A stretch of DNA of 64,000 nucleotides from Methanoculleus sp. (lineage in GTDB: Archaea > Halobacteriota > Methanomicrobia > Methanomicrobiales > Methanoculleaceae): the NCBI RefSeq assembly GCF_020696975.1, contig NZ_JAJGBK010000029.1, forward strand, positions 124,001-188,000. Direction: 5' to 3'. Under the pieces are notes generated by a model. That model worked only from the letters and a program-made list of their open reading frames with translations. It was not told where the DNA came from and searched no databases. The position numbers were made by a program, and so were the translations under genes. Positions 25,899 through 34,870 of this stretch are shown one piece after another; positions within the stretch are counted from its first letter, which is position 1, and the number at the start of each line of letters is the position of its first letter.

Positions 25899-26825
25899 TC
25901 AGTCAAATACGCCAGTGGAGAGGTAACGCCCCCCGGTGTCCGGGAGGATGACGACGATCAGTCTCCCCGCGAACTCCTTCCTTCGGGCAATCTCGCAAGC
26001 GGCGTGGGTCGCGGCACCAGACGATATCCCGACGAATATCCCCTCCTCACGCGCCAGCCGGCGGGTTGTGGCGAACGCCTCCTCCGACGTGACCCGGATG
26101 ACCTCGTCGACCAGGTCTGCCCGGTAATTTTGCGGGACAAAACCCGCCCCGATCCCCTGGATCCGGTGCGGCCCGGGTTTTCCACCCGAGAGGACCGGGG
26201 ACTCGGCAGGTTCGACAGCCACCGCCATAAATGACGGTTTTCGGGCTTTCAGCACCCCGGCAACGCCGCTGATGGTCCCGCCGGTCCCGACACCCGCGAC
26301 CAGGACATCCACCTCCCCGTCGGTGTCCCACCAGATCTCCTCGGCAGTCGTCCGCTGATGCACGGCAGGATTTGCCGGGTTCTCGAACTGCTGGGGGATG
26401 AAATAGGCGTCAGGCTCCTCGGCGGCGATCTCCGCCGCACGCTGGACCGCCGCAGCCATCCCCCCGGCGCCCGATGTCAGGACGAGCTCGGCTCCGAAAG
26501 CCCGGAGTATCCTCTGCCGCTCGATGCTCATCGTCTCCGGCATCACCAGCCTGAGCCGGTAACCCCGGACCGCACAGATGAACGCGAGGCCAATCCCGGT
26601 GTTCCCGCTTGTGGGCTCGACGATCACCGTCCCCTTCCGGATCTTACCGTCCCGTTCCGCGGCCTCGATCATCGCGACGCCGATCCGGTCTTTCACGCTC
26701 CCCATCGGGTTGAGCGCCTCGACCTTGGCCACGACGGTGGCCCCGGCATCTCCGACGATCCTGTTCAGCCTGACGAGCGGGGTATTCCCGACCGCCCACC
26801 CCATATCCCGATAGATGCGTCCCAT
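25899..26825 (-). CDS. cysK: O-acetylserine sulfhydrylase (cysteine synthase)
   Basis: A 308-residue PLP enzyme making cysteine from O-acetylserine and sulfide. The PLP lysine lies in [11 protein letters not shown], the substrate loop in [13 protein letters not shown], the phosphate-binding glycines in [10 protein letters not shown], and the C-terminal SSGAATHAA is also typical. The ATG at 26823-26825 follows GATGTGATC; the longer upstream frame crosses into the next gene and is rejected. With the fused CysE it forms a complete two-step cysteine pathway, convergent with the cysteine desulfurase-fdhD pair. Confidence 0.94.
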   Translation of the reverse strand: MGRIYRDMGWAVGNTPLVRLNRIVGDAGATVVAKVEALNPMGSVKDRIGVAMIEAAERDGKIRKGTVIVEPTSGNTGIGLAFICAVRGYRLRLVMPETMSIERQRILRAFGAELVLTSGAGGMAAAVQRAAEIAAEEPDAYFIPQQFENPANPAVHQRTTAEEIWWDTDGEVDVLVAGVGTGGTISGVAGVLKARKPSFMAVAVEPAESPVLSGGKPGPHRIQGIGAGFVPQNYRADLVDEVIRVTSEEAFATTRRLAREEGIFVGISSGAATHAACEIARRKEFAGRLIVVILPDTGGRYLSTGVFD

Positions 26826-26881
26826 GCGATCACATCCCCCGTTCTTCCATACCAGCGTAAAACCCTTGCTCTCCCTGTGGT

Positions 26882-27466
26882 TCACCCCGGGGAGGCCGGC
26901 AGGAGGAGGCGGACAAGCCCGATCGTCGCCGCCATGATCACGATGACCGCGATCACCCATCCTGCGACCATGCAGAGGAGGGATGGGATTCGCGGGTACC
27001 GGAAGAGCCACGAGACGACAGGGGTTCCGTAGAGGGCAATCCCGGGGATCCATATGGTCGGGATGAGCACCAGGACGCCGTATCGCCTCAGGGGATCAAT
27101 CCTCCCCGTCTTCGCATTGGTCTTCCGGATAAGCCGCCGGGCCAGCCGGGAGCGCCCGGCAAAGAGGTGGCAGACTTCAAGGACCCCGATCATGACCGCG
27201 ACCGCCACCGACGTGAGGAGGGCGAGCACGACCACAGGGTGCAGCCCGAGCGAGAGGCCGACGACGGCTGCGGTCGCCTGGAGGACGAGGGTCGATACGA
27301 TGAGGGTGAAGACCACCAGCGGGGACATCCTTGAGACGAGACCGAGGAGGAGCGGGACCGCCAGGAGGAAGAGGAAGACGAGCACAGCATCTCGCGCGAC
27401 CACAAGGCGGCAGTCCCCCGACGAGAGCGCTTGCTTGCATCTCCTGACAGCGGCAACCAGGTTCAT
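26882..27466 (-). CDS. Polytopic membrane protein, small multidrug export-like
   Basis: A 194-residue protein with about five hydrophobic segments. It opens [12 protein letters not shown], then three helices and a basic loop ([27 protein letters not shown]) before [26 protein letters not shown], which loosely recalls the small multidrug export protein family. The ATG at 27464-27466 is chosen over an upstream in-frame start that has a Pro/Gly-rich, noncoding-looking extension. It precedes cysK on the same strand by 56 bases and may share its transcript. Confidence 0.65.
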   Translation of the reverse strand: MNLVAAVRRCKQALSSGDCRLVVARDAVLVFLFLLAVPLLLGLVSRMSPLVVFTLIVSTLVLQATAAVVGLSLGLHPVVVLALLTSVAVAVMIGVLEVCHLFAGRSRLARRLIRKTNAKTGRIDPLRRYGVLVLIPTIWIPGIALYGTPVVSWLFRYPRIPSLLCMVAGWVIAVIVIMAATIGLVRLLLPASPG

Positions 27467-27702
27467 GGGCCTCCACCTGTGCCCGGGGGATGATGAACCT
27501 GTCCGCAGGAGAGCCCCGGGCGGGGCTGGAGTGCCCGGCAGGGTCCCGGGGGCCGGATGGTGCCCGGCAGGTCTCGAAAAGCCCGGACCCCGCCCTGATC
27601 CCCGGCCTGGCATGTAACGCGCCGGGATAAGCCGATGCTACCCGACCTGTCCTCCGATCCAGAGGAGGAATTGGCCCGGGGGAGTGTGGTGTAAAAAAGC
27701 AG

Positions 27703-27710
27703 GTTTTTAT
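27703..27710 (+). promoter_or_regulatory. TATA element of the small helical protein
   Basis: GTTTTTAT lies 24-31 bases before the ATG at 27734, so transcription should start at or near the start codon. Confidence 0.55.
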
Positions 27711-27733
27711 CCAGGAGAGACCTATCACCGCTC

Positions 27734-28024
27734 ATGAGCGAGACTGAAGGTCGTTTTGAGCGGGGACGGTGGATCCCTCACCCTCCCCCTGCACCGGAGG
27801 AGGCGGAGCCCGCACCGGCTGCTCCTACCGTTGAAGAACGCATGCACGAAGCGTCCGAATCGGTTCGGAAAGCCGTCAACGATGTGATGAACGCAGGCCA
27901 CCACCTCCTCGGGACGCCCGAAGGGCATGAGCATATCGAGCAGGCGGCACGGAAGGCCGGAGAGGACCTGGAGCGGGCGATTAACGCCTGGGCGGAGTCC
28001 GCACGGCAGGCTCTCCGAAGATAG
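27734..28024 (+). CDS. Small hypothetical protein with Pro/Ala-rich head and helical tail
   Basis: A 96-residue protein not recognised. Residues 1-35 are rich in Pro, Glu and Ala; residues 35-96 look like two amphipathic helices (MHEASESVRKAVNDVM and EHIEQAARKAGEDLERAINAWAESARQAL), a pattern of coiled or apolipoprotein-like helices. A TATA box 24-31 bases upstream supports the start and a leaderless transcript. Its last 44 bases overlap the 3' end of the convergent hydrolase gene. Confidence 0.65.
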   Translation: MSETEGRFERGRWIPHPPPAPEEAEPAPAAPTVEERMHEASESVRKAVNDVMNAGHHLLGTPEGHEHIEQAARKAGEDLERAINAWAESARQALRR

Positions 28025-28853
28025 TGAGGTACTTCGTGACGCGGACGATGACCTCGGGATTTCTCGGCAGCATGGTGTGGCAGTAGTGCTCCGGGTGCCG
28101 GACGAGGTTTCCGGGGTCCGCCGGGAGGACGTCGATCCCCGCGCCGGGGAGGTAAGAATCGGTGTGGGGGACGATGCCGTCGCCGGCATACGTCGTCCGC
28201 CACTCCCCGTCCGGGGCGAGTTCCCATGTTCTGCCGTCGAAGGCCGGGAAGAACGCCGGGGTCCCGGTGCGGTTTGCGGCAAGGATGATCCGGTAGGCGA
28301 TGTCGTCGCGGGTCCCGGCGTGGCGGAGCGCCGCAACCGTCCGGCTCCCGGGGCGGAACTCCTGGACGATGGTATCCTCCCCGGGGTCGTAGTCCGGCGG
28401 GACGAAGACGCCGGCAAGCCGCCGGATCACTTCCGGACCCTGCTCGGGGTCGTTGAAGAGCTCGGCGAGGGCGGAGCCGTTGTTCGGCGGACCGATCCCG
28501 ACAAGCAGCCGGACATTCTCTTCCCGGTTGTTGTCGAGCACCTCGAGGAGGTAGCGGGCGATGCACGTCCCCATCGAGTGGCAGACAATATCGACCGGGC
28601 CGTCGTAGCCGGTCTCCTCCCGCTTTTCGTGGATGCAGTCCTGGAGAGCGAGGGCGATCGCCTCTGTCCCGGCATTCTGGATGCCTGTGTAATCAAACCT
28701 CCAGAAGGGCACCGCGGCATCGGTGAGCACGGGTGCGAGGCGGTTCCAGATGCCGGGATGGCTCCGCCACCCGTGGACCAGGACGGCCGGGAGCCTCTCA
28801 TTCGTCAGAATAGCGCCACGCCTCCCCTGCACCGGCAGCGGTTCATAACCCAT
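27981..28853 (-). CDS. Alpha/beta hydrolase (lipase-like)
   Basis: A 290-residue hydrolase. The oxyanion-side motif is PAVLVHGWRSHPGIW, the nucleophile elbow is DIVCHSMGTCIARYLLE (C-H-S-M-G), and the catalytic His is likely in VRHPEHYCHTML near the C terminus; a candidate acid is in YAGDGIVPH. It resembles cytoplasmic lipase/esterase-like proteins; substrate unknown and no signal peptide is seen. The start at MGYEPLPVQ (28853) is preferred to one 15 codons upstream with a basic extension. Its stop overlaps the convergent small gene. Confidence 0.8.
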   Translation of the reverse strand: MGYEPLPVQGRRGAILTNERLPAVLVHGWRSHPGIWNRLAPVLTDAAVPFWRFDYTGIQNAGTEAIALALQDCIHEKREETGYDGPVDIVCHSMGTCIARYLLEVLDNNREENVRLLVGIGPPNNGSALAELFNDPEQGPEVIRRLAGVFVPPDYDPGEDTIVQEFRPGSRTVAALRHAGTRDDIAYRIILAANRTGTPAFFPAFDGRTWELAPDGEWRTTYAGDGIVPHTDSYLPGAGIDVLPADPGNLVRHPEHYCHTMLPRNPEVIVRVTKYLTIFGEPAVRTPPRR

Positions 28854-28941
28854 AATCTGGCGCTCACCACGATGTAGGTTTCGGCGGGAGCCCCGCATCG
28901 CCCGGGGCGAAGACGGCCCCTCCCGGCATACGAGTTCCGGA

Positions 28942-29283
28942 TCAGTTCACTTCAACGCTGTACGTATATGTCCTGCCGACATCCCCGTCCAGCGCGAGAC
29001 TGACCTTCTTTGTCTCCCCCGAGGCGATGAAGACCACCGTCGAGACCTGATCCCGGACAAAACCCTTCTGCTCGTCGATCAGTTTCGCCGTCACGGTGAC
29101 GTCGCCGTCGCTCCCGTCGTTCTGGATCTCCGCGTTCACGCTATATCCGAGCCCTCTGGAGAGGCTGATATCCGGGGTCGCAGAGTCCTGCACGACCTTC
29201 GGGTCGGGGCCGGCAAGCCCCATACAGCCCGCAGCAAGGACAAAAGCCGCGACCAGGCCCAGAATGAGTATCGGTCTGCGCAT
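28942..29283 (-). CDS. Small predicted lipoprotein
   Basis: A 113-residue secreted protein. The N terminus MRRPILILGLVAAFVLAAGC is a lipoprotein signal with the modified Cys near residue 20. The mature part is a beta-sandwich-like domain (SRGLGYSVNAEIQNDGSDGDVTVTAKLIDEQ and KKVSLALDGDVGRTYTYSVEV), like the FxLYD or CARDB-type domains common on archaeal surfaces. The start at 29283 removes a five-residue extension. Function unknown. Confidence 0.7.
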   Translation of the reverse strand: MRRPILILGLVAAFVLAAGCMGLAGPDPKVVQDSATPDISLSRGLGYSVNAEIQNDGSDGDVTVTAKLIDEQKGFVRDQVSTVVFIASGETKKVSLALDGDVGRTYTYSVEVN

Positions 29284-29331
29284 GAAGAGGGTCAGCAAGC
29301 AGCGCTATATGAATTCGTAGGAACCGGCGGG

Positions 29332-30573
29332 TTATACGCATCGGTCTGAGGCGGGGTTCACGGCCGGTCCGGGCCTCCTGTCCGGATACCTTGACCGGGT
29401 CCTCTTCGGGAAGATAGTCTGCTGAAAGACCCACTCAAAGTAGCGGTCCGTCATCCCGGCGATGAAGTCCCGTGCAAGTTCCGCCGGCGCGGCGGTATCG
29501 GCATATGCACCGGAGACCCACGGGGCGCAGATGAGTTCTTCGTAGACCGGCGAGTCCTCGCGCTCCTCCTCGATATCCTCAAGGATACGGTCGAAGAGGA
29601 ACTCGAACATGAACCGGATCTTCTCCCGGTTATGAAGGAGCCTCGGGTTTTCGTAGATGTGCTGCATGTTGAACTCTTTGAAGGCCGCGACGCATGCCGA
29701 GGCTTCGGGCGAGAACGCGATGCAGTCGGCATCGTAACTCATCGCGACGATATCCTTGATCAGGACGTCGAGCACCCTCCGGTTGATCTCGGAAAAGTCC
29801 TCCCTCCCGGTGATACCGAAAAGAGCCGTGCAGTTCTCCGGGAACTCCGCAAGATCGTCATCGCCGATGACCCCGACCTCAAGGGCATCCGCAAGATCGC
29901 GGCCGAGGTAGGAGACGCTGTCGGCAATTCTCACGACACACCCCTCGGCGGTGAGCGGGAGGGCGTCGCCTCCGCCCTCGATCCTCTCCAGTTTCGCCGC
30001 AAACGAGCCCCATCCAGCCTCTCCCTCCACCGCAAGGCTTTGATCGTGGACCTCGCCATTGTGGCAGAGGATCCCGTCGAGCACCTGCAGCGTGAGGTCG
30101 CAGTCCTCGAGGGTATCAAGGAACCGGACGCTCTGGACGTTGTGCTGGAACCCTCCGCTCCCGTGCTCCCGGCAGAGGTCGTCGAGGAACCTCTCGCCGA
30201 GGTGGCCGTAGGGCACATGGCCGATGTCGTGGCCGAGGGCGATCGCCTCGATCAGGTCCTCGTTCAGGCCGAGGGGCCGCCCGATCGTCCTCCCGATCTT
30301 CGAGACGAGCTGGACATGGAGGACGCGGTGGGTGATGTGATCGTTCTCGACCAGGTAGAAGACCTGGGTCTTGTCGATGTAGCGCGAGTAAGCCTTCGAG
30401 TGGACGATCCGGTCGGCGTCCCGAGAGAACGGCGGCCGGATCACCGGCTCCTCGGGTTTATGGCCGGACCTCCTGATGTAGTCGCGGTTCCGGGTCGCGC
30501 GGGGCGAGAGGAACGATTCGCGGGCGGTCATGCTTTCGGCCATCCGGCCGGAGATGCTCTGCGGGATCTCCAT
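29332..30573 (-). CDS. HD-domain dNTP triphosphohydrolase (dGTPase-like)
   Basis: A 413-residue HD-superfamily enzyme of the dGTPase/SAMHD1 type, which splits dNTPs into nucleoside and triphosphate. Metal-site motifs are visible: ITHRVLHVQLVSKIGRTI, the IALGHDIGHVPYGHLGE doublet with HD, GFQHNVQSVRFLD, and the late Asp in IADSVSYLGRDLADA. The SRYIDKTQVFYLVEND segment is also typical. GGAGGAT lies six bases before the ATG at 30571-30573, firmly setting the start. It follows the divergent RibD-C gene. Confidence 0.9.
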   Translation of the reverse strand: MEIPQSISGRMAESMTARESFLSPRATRNRDYIRRSGHKPEEPVIRPPFSRDADRIVHSKAYSRYIDKTQVFYLVENDHITHRVLHVQLVSKIGRTIGRPLGLNEDLIEAIALGHDIGHVPYGHLGERFLDDLCREHGSGGFQHNVQSVRFLDTLEDCDLTLQVLDGILCHNGEVHDQSLAVEGEAGWGSFAAKLERIEGGGDALPLTAEGCVVRIADSVSYLGRDLADALEVGVIGDDDLAEFPENCTALFGITGREDFSEINRRVLDVLIKDIVAMSYDADCIAFSPEASACVAAFKEFNMQHIYENPRLLHNREKIRFMFEFLFDRILEDIEEEREDSPVYEELICAPWVSGAYADTAAPAELARDFIAGMTDRYFEWVFQQTIFPKRTRSRYPDRRPGPAVNPASDRCV

Positions 30574-30696
30574 CGGGAATCCTCCGGGACGGTGCTCCTC
30601 CGGGGAGCCCTTCCGGTAAAGAGTTCTCGGCCGGGAGAAGGGATAGGGTTTTCCTTTCCGACAGGAGGGGGTCGGAGAAGACACGGATCCATGCGC

Positions 30697-30704
30697 CTTA
30701 TATC
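30697..30704 (+). promoter_or_regulatory. TATA element of the RibD-C reductase gene
   Basis: CCTTATAT lies 24-31 bases before the ATG at 30728, implying a leaderless transcript; there is no Shine-Dalgarno sequence. Confidence 0.6.
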
Positions 30705-30727
30705 CCGGGCGTTCGTAACCTCCCGGT

Positions 30728-31393
30728 ATGTACCCGAAAGTCATCATCCACAACAGCGTGAGCCTGGATCACGCGGTGCGGGGCTTTGAGGTCGACCTCG
30801 GGATGCACTACGGCGCACTTCTCGCCTTCGAGCCGGAGGCGGTCCTCGTGGGTTCGGCCACGGCAAAGTCCGGGATCGAGATGTTTATGGATATCAACGA
30901 GCCCGAAGCGGAGGCCGACCGGCACCGGCCCGTGGTCCGGCCGGACGACCCAAGCCCCACCTCCGTCATCGTCGACAGCAGGGGCGTGCTCAAAGATCTG
31001 CTCCACTTCTACCGGAACATGGAGCATACAAAGGACGTCGTCGTCCTCGTTTCGGAGACGACGCCGGAGGACTACATCGACTACCTCCGCGAGCGCGAAT
31101 ATCCGTTCATCCGGTGCGGCAAGGGCCGGGTAGACCTTAAGGCAGCGCTCCGGGAACTCCGGGAGCGGTTCGGCATAGCACGGGTGGTCTCTGACTCCGG
31201 CCCCGACTTAAACGACGTCCTGGTCCGTGAGGGGATCGCGGATACGATCAGCCTGATCGTCCATCCTGTCATTGTCGGCGAGGGAGAGAAGAAACTCCTC
31301 GGCCGGGTCGGGAACCGGGTAACGCTGGAACTCCAGAAGGCCGGGCCGATGGGGCGGGGCACGGTCCACCTGGTGTATGCGGTGAAGAAGTAG
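30728..31393 (+). CDS. RibD C-terminal-domain reductase (riboflavin pathway-like)
   Basis: A 221-residue NADPH-dependent reductase of the dihydrofolate reductase fold. It shows YPKVIIHNSVSLDHAVRGFEVD at the start, the RGVLKDL and VVVLVSETTPEDYIDYLRE strands, VVSDSGPDLNDVLVREGI and the LIVHPVIVGEG hallmark near the end. It may be the 2,5-diamino-6-ribosylaminopyrimidinone phosphate reductase of archaeal riboflavin and F420 precursor synthesis, or a paralog of it. Leaderless start. Confidence 0.82.
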   Translation: MYPKVIIHNSVSLDHAVRGFEVDLGMHYGALLAFEPEAVLVGSATAKSGIEMFMDINEPEAEADRHRPVVRPDDPSPTSVIVDSRGVLKDLLHFYRNMEHTKDVVVLVSETTPEDYIDYLREREYPFIRCGKGRVDLKAALRELRERFGIARVVSDSGPDLNDVLVREGIADTISLIVHPVIVGEGEKKLLGRVGNRVTLELQKAGPMGRGTVHLVYAVKK

Positions 31394-31458
31394 AGGGCGT
31401 ACAGGTTCAGCACCCGGTCCCCCTCACCGGGGTTGCCGGTCGACCGGAGAATACGGTT

Positions 31459-31650
31459 TCATCTCCGGGTGAAGGCGGCAACACCGGTGAGAACGACCGC
31501 GACGGCGCAGATGACCAGACCGATGGTTCCGGTGCTGAATCCCGTCGGATCGGACCCGATGAAGTAGAAGCGCGTCGCCGAGAAGTGCATCAGGAATATG
31601 ATGCCAAGGAGATACATGGTGACCGCCAGCCTGCCGATGCTGTATTCCAT
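31459..31650 (-). CDS. Small two-helix membrane protein
   Basis: A 63-residue protein with two hydrophobic segments (LAVTMYLLGIIFLMHFSATRFYFIG and GTIGLVICAVAVVLTGVAAFT). Not assignable to a family. The start may instead be the ATG 11 codons upstream (31683), which sits just behind AAGG; the shorter form begins at MEYSIGRL and is a typical membrane start. No operon partner is evident. Confidence 0.55.
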   Translation of the reverse strand: MEYSIGRLAVTMYLLGIIFLMHFSATRFYFIGSDPTGFSTGTIGLVICAVAVVLTGVAAFTRR

Positions 31651-31911
31651 GGGTTTCGTATCATGAATACGCGGCGATATCATATCCTTCTTTTGAATTG
31701 TCTTCCATGGGTCATTATATTGAGAAATGGAGGGAGGTCATCGGGATGGATCTTTCTTCGCGGGTATTCACGTACCGGTATCCGCGGTAGAGCGCCGGGG
31801 CATGAGCGGTATCCCTCAGCGCATCCAAATCGCCTTTTGCTGTTGCCCGTGCGGGTCTGAGGATCGGGAGGAAGACGGACTGCCGCCGGAGAGATTCCCG
31901 CATCTCTTGTA

Positions 31912-33984
31912 TCAGTGCAGCGAGAGTGTCCTCGCATTGATAGCGACGATGACCGTGCTTGCGCTCATGAGGATGGCACCGATCGCCGGAGTGAGCACCA
32001 GGCCAATCCCGTACGCCACCCCAGCCGCCAGAGGTATGGCAAACGTGTTGTAGCCCGTCGCCCAGAGCAGGTTCTGCATCATCTTTCTGTAGGTCTTCCT
32101 CGAAAGAAGGATGATGTCCGCTACGTCACGAGGATCGTTCCGAACCAGCACGATATCCGCACTCTCCACGGCCACGTCGGTCCCCGCCCCGATCGCGATC
32201 CCCACATCTGCCTGGACGAGCGCCGGGGCATCGTTGACCCCGTCACCCACCATGGCAACCCGGTACTGAGCCTGCACCTCCCGGATCTTCTCCGCTTTCT
32301 CGTGCGGCAGCACTTCGGCGAAGTAGGCATCGAGCCCGAGGTCTTCAGCCACCCACCTCGCAACGTGCCGGTTGTCCCCGGTCAGCATCATCGGCCGGAT
32401 CCCCATTCCCTTCAGCCGTGCAATCGCTTCCCTTGACTCACCCCGGATGATATCCGCAAGCGCGATCGCCCCGAGGGGCAGATCGTCCTTTAACAGAAAG
32501 ACCACGGTCTTTCCCTGCTGCTTCAACCGCTCGACCCGCTCATCGGCAGGTTCGGCTCCCGCTTCTTTCAGGTAGCCCGGGCTGACCACCTTCAGGAACG
32601 CATCGTCGACGGTTCCTTCGATCCCTCTCCCCGGGATGGCCCGGAACCCCGAGACCGGAATGAGTTGAAGCCCCTTCTCCTCCGCACTCCGCACGATCCC
32701 GCGGGCAATCGGGTGCTCGGAGTTGGCCTCCAGGGAGGCGGTGAGGCGCAACACCTCGAGTGGATCGGAGAGTGTCCGGAAGGGGAGCAGATCGGTCACC
32801 CCGAACCGACCCTCCGTGAGGGTTCCGGTCTTATCAAAGACCACTGCCTGCACATCCCTCGCCCGCTCGAACGCCTGCCGCTCCCGGATCAGGAGACCCG
32901 ACTGTGCCGCGAGGGCGGTGGAGACCGCGACCACCAGGGGCACGGCAAGGCCAAGGGCGTGGGGGCAGGTGATCACCATCACCGTCGCCGCCCGCTCGAT
33001 TGCAAACCCGGGTCCCTGCCCGAGGAGCAGCCATGCGACCAGGGTGATGAACCCAACGGAAAGGGCGATCACGACCAGATAGAAGGCGGCGCGGTTCGCC
33101 AGATCTTGAGCGCGGGATCTGCTCTCCTGTGCTGTGCGCACGAGTTCGACAACCTGGGCAAGGTAGGTCTCCTTTCCGGCCTTCTTCATCTCGGCCACCA
33201 GGGATCCCTCACCGTTGATCGAACCGCCCGTGACGGTATCTCCCGGACCTCTGGTGACCGGCGCCGATTCGCCGGTCAGCATCGCCTCGTTCACGGTGGA
33301 GACTCCGTCCACCACCACCCCGTCGACCGGCACCTTCTCCCCCGGGCGGATCAGGACGCGGTCCCCCACTCTCAGTCTCTCCACGGCCACATCCTCAGTC
33401 GAGCCGTTCCGCAGGCGGTGGGCCTCCGAGGGCATCACCCGGACCAGTTCTTCAAGCGCGCGGGAAGCCCCGAGCACCGACCGCATCTCGATCCAGTGCC
33501 CGAGCAGCATGATGTCGATCAGGGTGGCGAGTTCCCAGAAGAATCCCTCGCCCCCGACGAACCCGAAGACCGCGGCCGAACTGTAGACGTAGGCGACGGT
33601 GATGGCGACCGCGATCAGGGTCATCATGCCGGGCAACCGGACGCGCACCTCGTCGAGGATACCGTTCAGAAACGGATAGCCGCCGTAAAAGTACACAACC
33701 GTAGCCAGCAGGAAGAGGAGAAGGTTGGAGCCCGGAAAGACGAGTGTGAAGCCGAGAGCGGACTGGAAGATGGGGGAGAGTGCAAGGATCGGGATGGTGA
33801 GGATTGTCGAGACGATGAACCGCTGCCGGAAGTCCACCATCGCGTGCGTGTGGGCTCCCGGGTGGTGTTTGGCGTGGTGCTCTGCTTCCTTAACCTGTTC
33901 CCCGTACTGCTGCCCTTTGCCGGGCGTTTCTTCATGTACCCCCGCATGGTGCTGATGCGTGGTGCTCTCGTCTTCCCGATCCAT
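31912..33984 (-). CDS. copB: Copper-type P1B ATPase with CPH motif (CopB-like)
   Basis: A 690-residue heavy-metal-transporting P-type ATPase. The N terminus is His-rich (HHAG, HHAKHHPGAHTHA) and lacks CxxC domains; the transmembrane metal motif is TCPHALGLAVP, i.e. CPH instead of CPC, which marks the P1B-3/CopB group linked to Cu(II)/Cu(I) export. Other motifs are TGES, the phosphorylation site DKTGTLT, the SEHP loop of the nucleotide domain, and GDGVNDAPAL. AGAGGTG precedes the ATG. No copper chaperone or CopY-type regulator is adjacent. Confidence 0.93.
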   Translation of the reverse strand: MDREDESTTHQHHAGVHEETPGKGQQYGEQVKEAEHHAKHHPGAHTHAMVDFRQRFIVSTILTIPILALSPIFQSALGFTLVFPGSNLLLFLLATVVYFYGGYPFLNGILDEVRVRLPGMMTLIAVAITVAYVYSSAAVFGFVGGEGFFWELATLIDIMLLGHWIEMRSVLGASRALEELVRVMPSEAHRLRNGSTEDVAVERLRVGDRVLIRPGEKVPVDGVVVDGVSTVNEAMLTGESAPVTRGPGDTVTGGSINGEGSLVAEMKKAGKETYLAQVVELVRTAQESRSRAQDLANRAAFYLVVIALSVGFITLVAWLLLGQGPGFAIERAATVMVITCPHALGLAVPLVVAVSTALAAQSGLLIRERQAFERARDVQAVVFDKTGTLTEGRFGVTDLLPFRTLSDPLEVLRLTASLEANSEHPIARGIVRSAEEKGLQLIPVSGFRAIPGRGIEGTVDDAFLKVVSPGYLKEAGAEPADERVERLKQQGKTVVFLLKDDLPLGAIALADIIRGESREAIARLKGMGIRPMMLTGDNRHVARWVAEDLGLDAYFAEVLPHEKAEKIREVQAQYRVAMVGDGVNDAPALVQADVGIAIGAGTDVAVESADIVLVRNDPRDVADIILLSRKTYRKMMQNLLWATGYNTFAIPLAAGVAYGIGLVLTPAIGAILMSASTVIVAINARTLSLH

Positions 33985-34280
33985 ACACTACACCTCTGGG
34001 TGGGGACCTTCGCGCGACACGTAACTCAGATCCCTGCTCACCCGGCCGGGACGCTACAGGACACCACGCAGAGAGTGATCCCGAACTCCAGATAGCAACG
34101 GATATTATCGCGAGTAAATTATCTTTATCATCCCCCTCGTTCACCGGGGATTTCCGGAGGGGAATACGGTCCGGGGCCGGGATAACGATGGATACATCAG
34201 GTCCCCGAAAGAACCTCGAGCAGGCACATGCGGATACGGAAGAATGCTCAAAATCGAGAAGAGACGTGAACCTGCAAAAA
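33985..34280. other. Leader of the CopB-like gene and spacer to tRNA-Thr
   Basis: No gene seen. An AT-rich stretch near 34100-34135 holds TATA-like sequences for the minus strand (ATAATTTACT and GATAATATCC), which would leave a leader of about 100 bases before the ATPase start. Confidence 0.45.
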
Positions 34281-34352
34281 AGCCGCTGGAGGGATTCGAA
34301 CCCCCGACCTGCTGATTACGAATCAGCCGCTATACCACTAAGCCACAGCGGC
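34281..34352 (-). tRNA. tRNA-Thr (anticodon CGT)
   Basis: On the minus strand a full cloverleaf forms: acceptor GCCGCTG with CAGCGGC, anticodon stem CTGAT/ATCAG around TTCGTAA giving CGT, T-loop TTCGAAT. The discriminator is T. CCA is not encoded and no intron is seen. Confidence 0.95.
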
Positions 34353-34425
34353 AACTGCCTTATACTGTTGCACGTCCGGAATTAAAAAGGTATCACCTGC
34401 CGGGGACCCATCGGTCCGCTCCCGT

Positions 34426-34722
34426 TCAGGAGTACCCCCGGATGGTGACGTTGCTCTCCTGGTGCGGGGCGGCCTCCGGGGTGGTGATCGCGCCGAACTT
34501 CTGCTCGTAGTCCGCGACGCTCTTCGCGAGCACCGCGACCAGGTTCTTCGCGTGGCGAGGGCTGATCGAGACGATCGCCTTCCCTCGGGCCTGGTTCATG
34601 CCGGGGATCTCGTGCAGAAAGAGGAACGTGAACTCGTCCTCCTTGTAGGCAATCTGGATTCGGTTCGAGTAGACCGGGTCGAGGTCGCCGGGGATGTTGA
34701 CCGATATCTCGCGGTTAGCCAT
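34426..34722 (-). CDS. DUF3467 family protein
   Basis: A 98-residue protein starting MANREISVNIPGDLDPVYSNRIQIAYKEDEFTF, with MNQARGKAIVSISPRHAKNLVAVLAKSVADYE, a close match to what is known of DUF3467, small soluble proteins of unknown function in archaea and bacteria. The start at 34722 is preferred; the longer upstream frame crosses the promoter of the divergent Cas4-like gene. Confidence 0.82.
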   Translation of the reverse strand: MANREISVNIPGDLDPVYSNRIQIAYKEDEFTFLFLHEIPGMNQARGKAIVSISPRHAKNLVAVLAKSVADYEQKFGAITTPEAAPHQESNVTIRGYS

Positions 34723-34822
34723 ACCTTTCTTCTGTGATCCGCTCCGGCATAAGAGTTGGTCTTTGCCCGATCCCCACCCTCCTCCGGCGGCCGGGAAGAC
34801 CGCGCCGGTGCGGAGGGTATCC

Positions 34823-34832
34823 GGATATAAAG
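34823..34832 (+). promoter_or_regulatory. TATA element of the Cas4-like gene
   Basis: GGATATAAAG, about 40-48 bases before the ATG at 34871. Confidence 0.6.
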
Positions 34833-34870
34833 GGGGAAAGCGAACCTCTCCTCCAACGGACTCGCTGCAC

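Noticed and set aside
31680-31937. An 85-codon minus-strand frame between the small membrane protein and the copper ATPase
   Set aside because: No recognisable domain and it overlaps the end of the ATPase gene; composition looks noncoding.
34188-34385. A 65-codon plus-strand frame across tRNA-Thr
   Set aside because: It runs through the antisense of the tRNA, a common source of false small frames.
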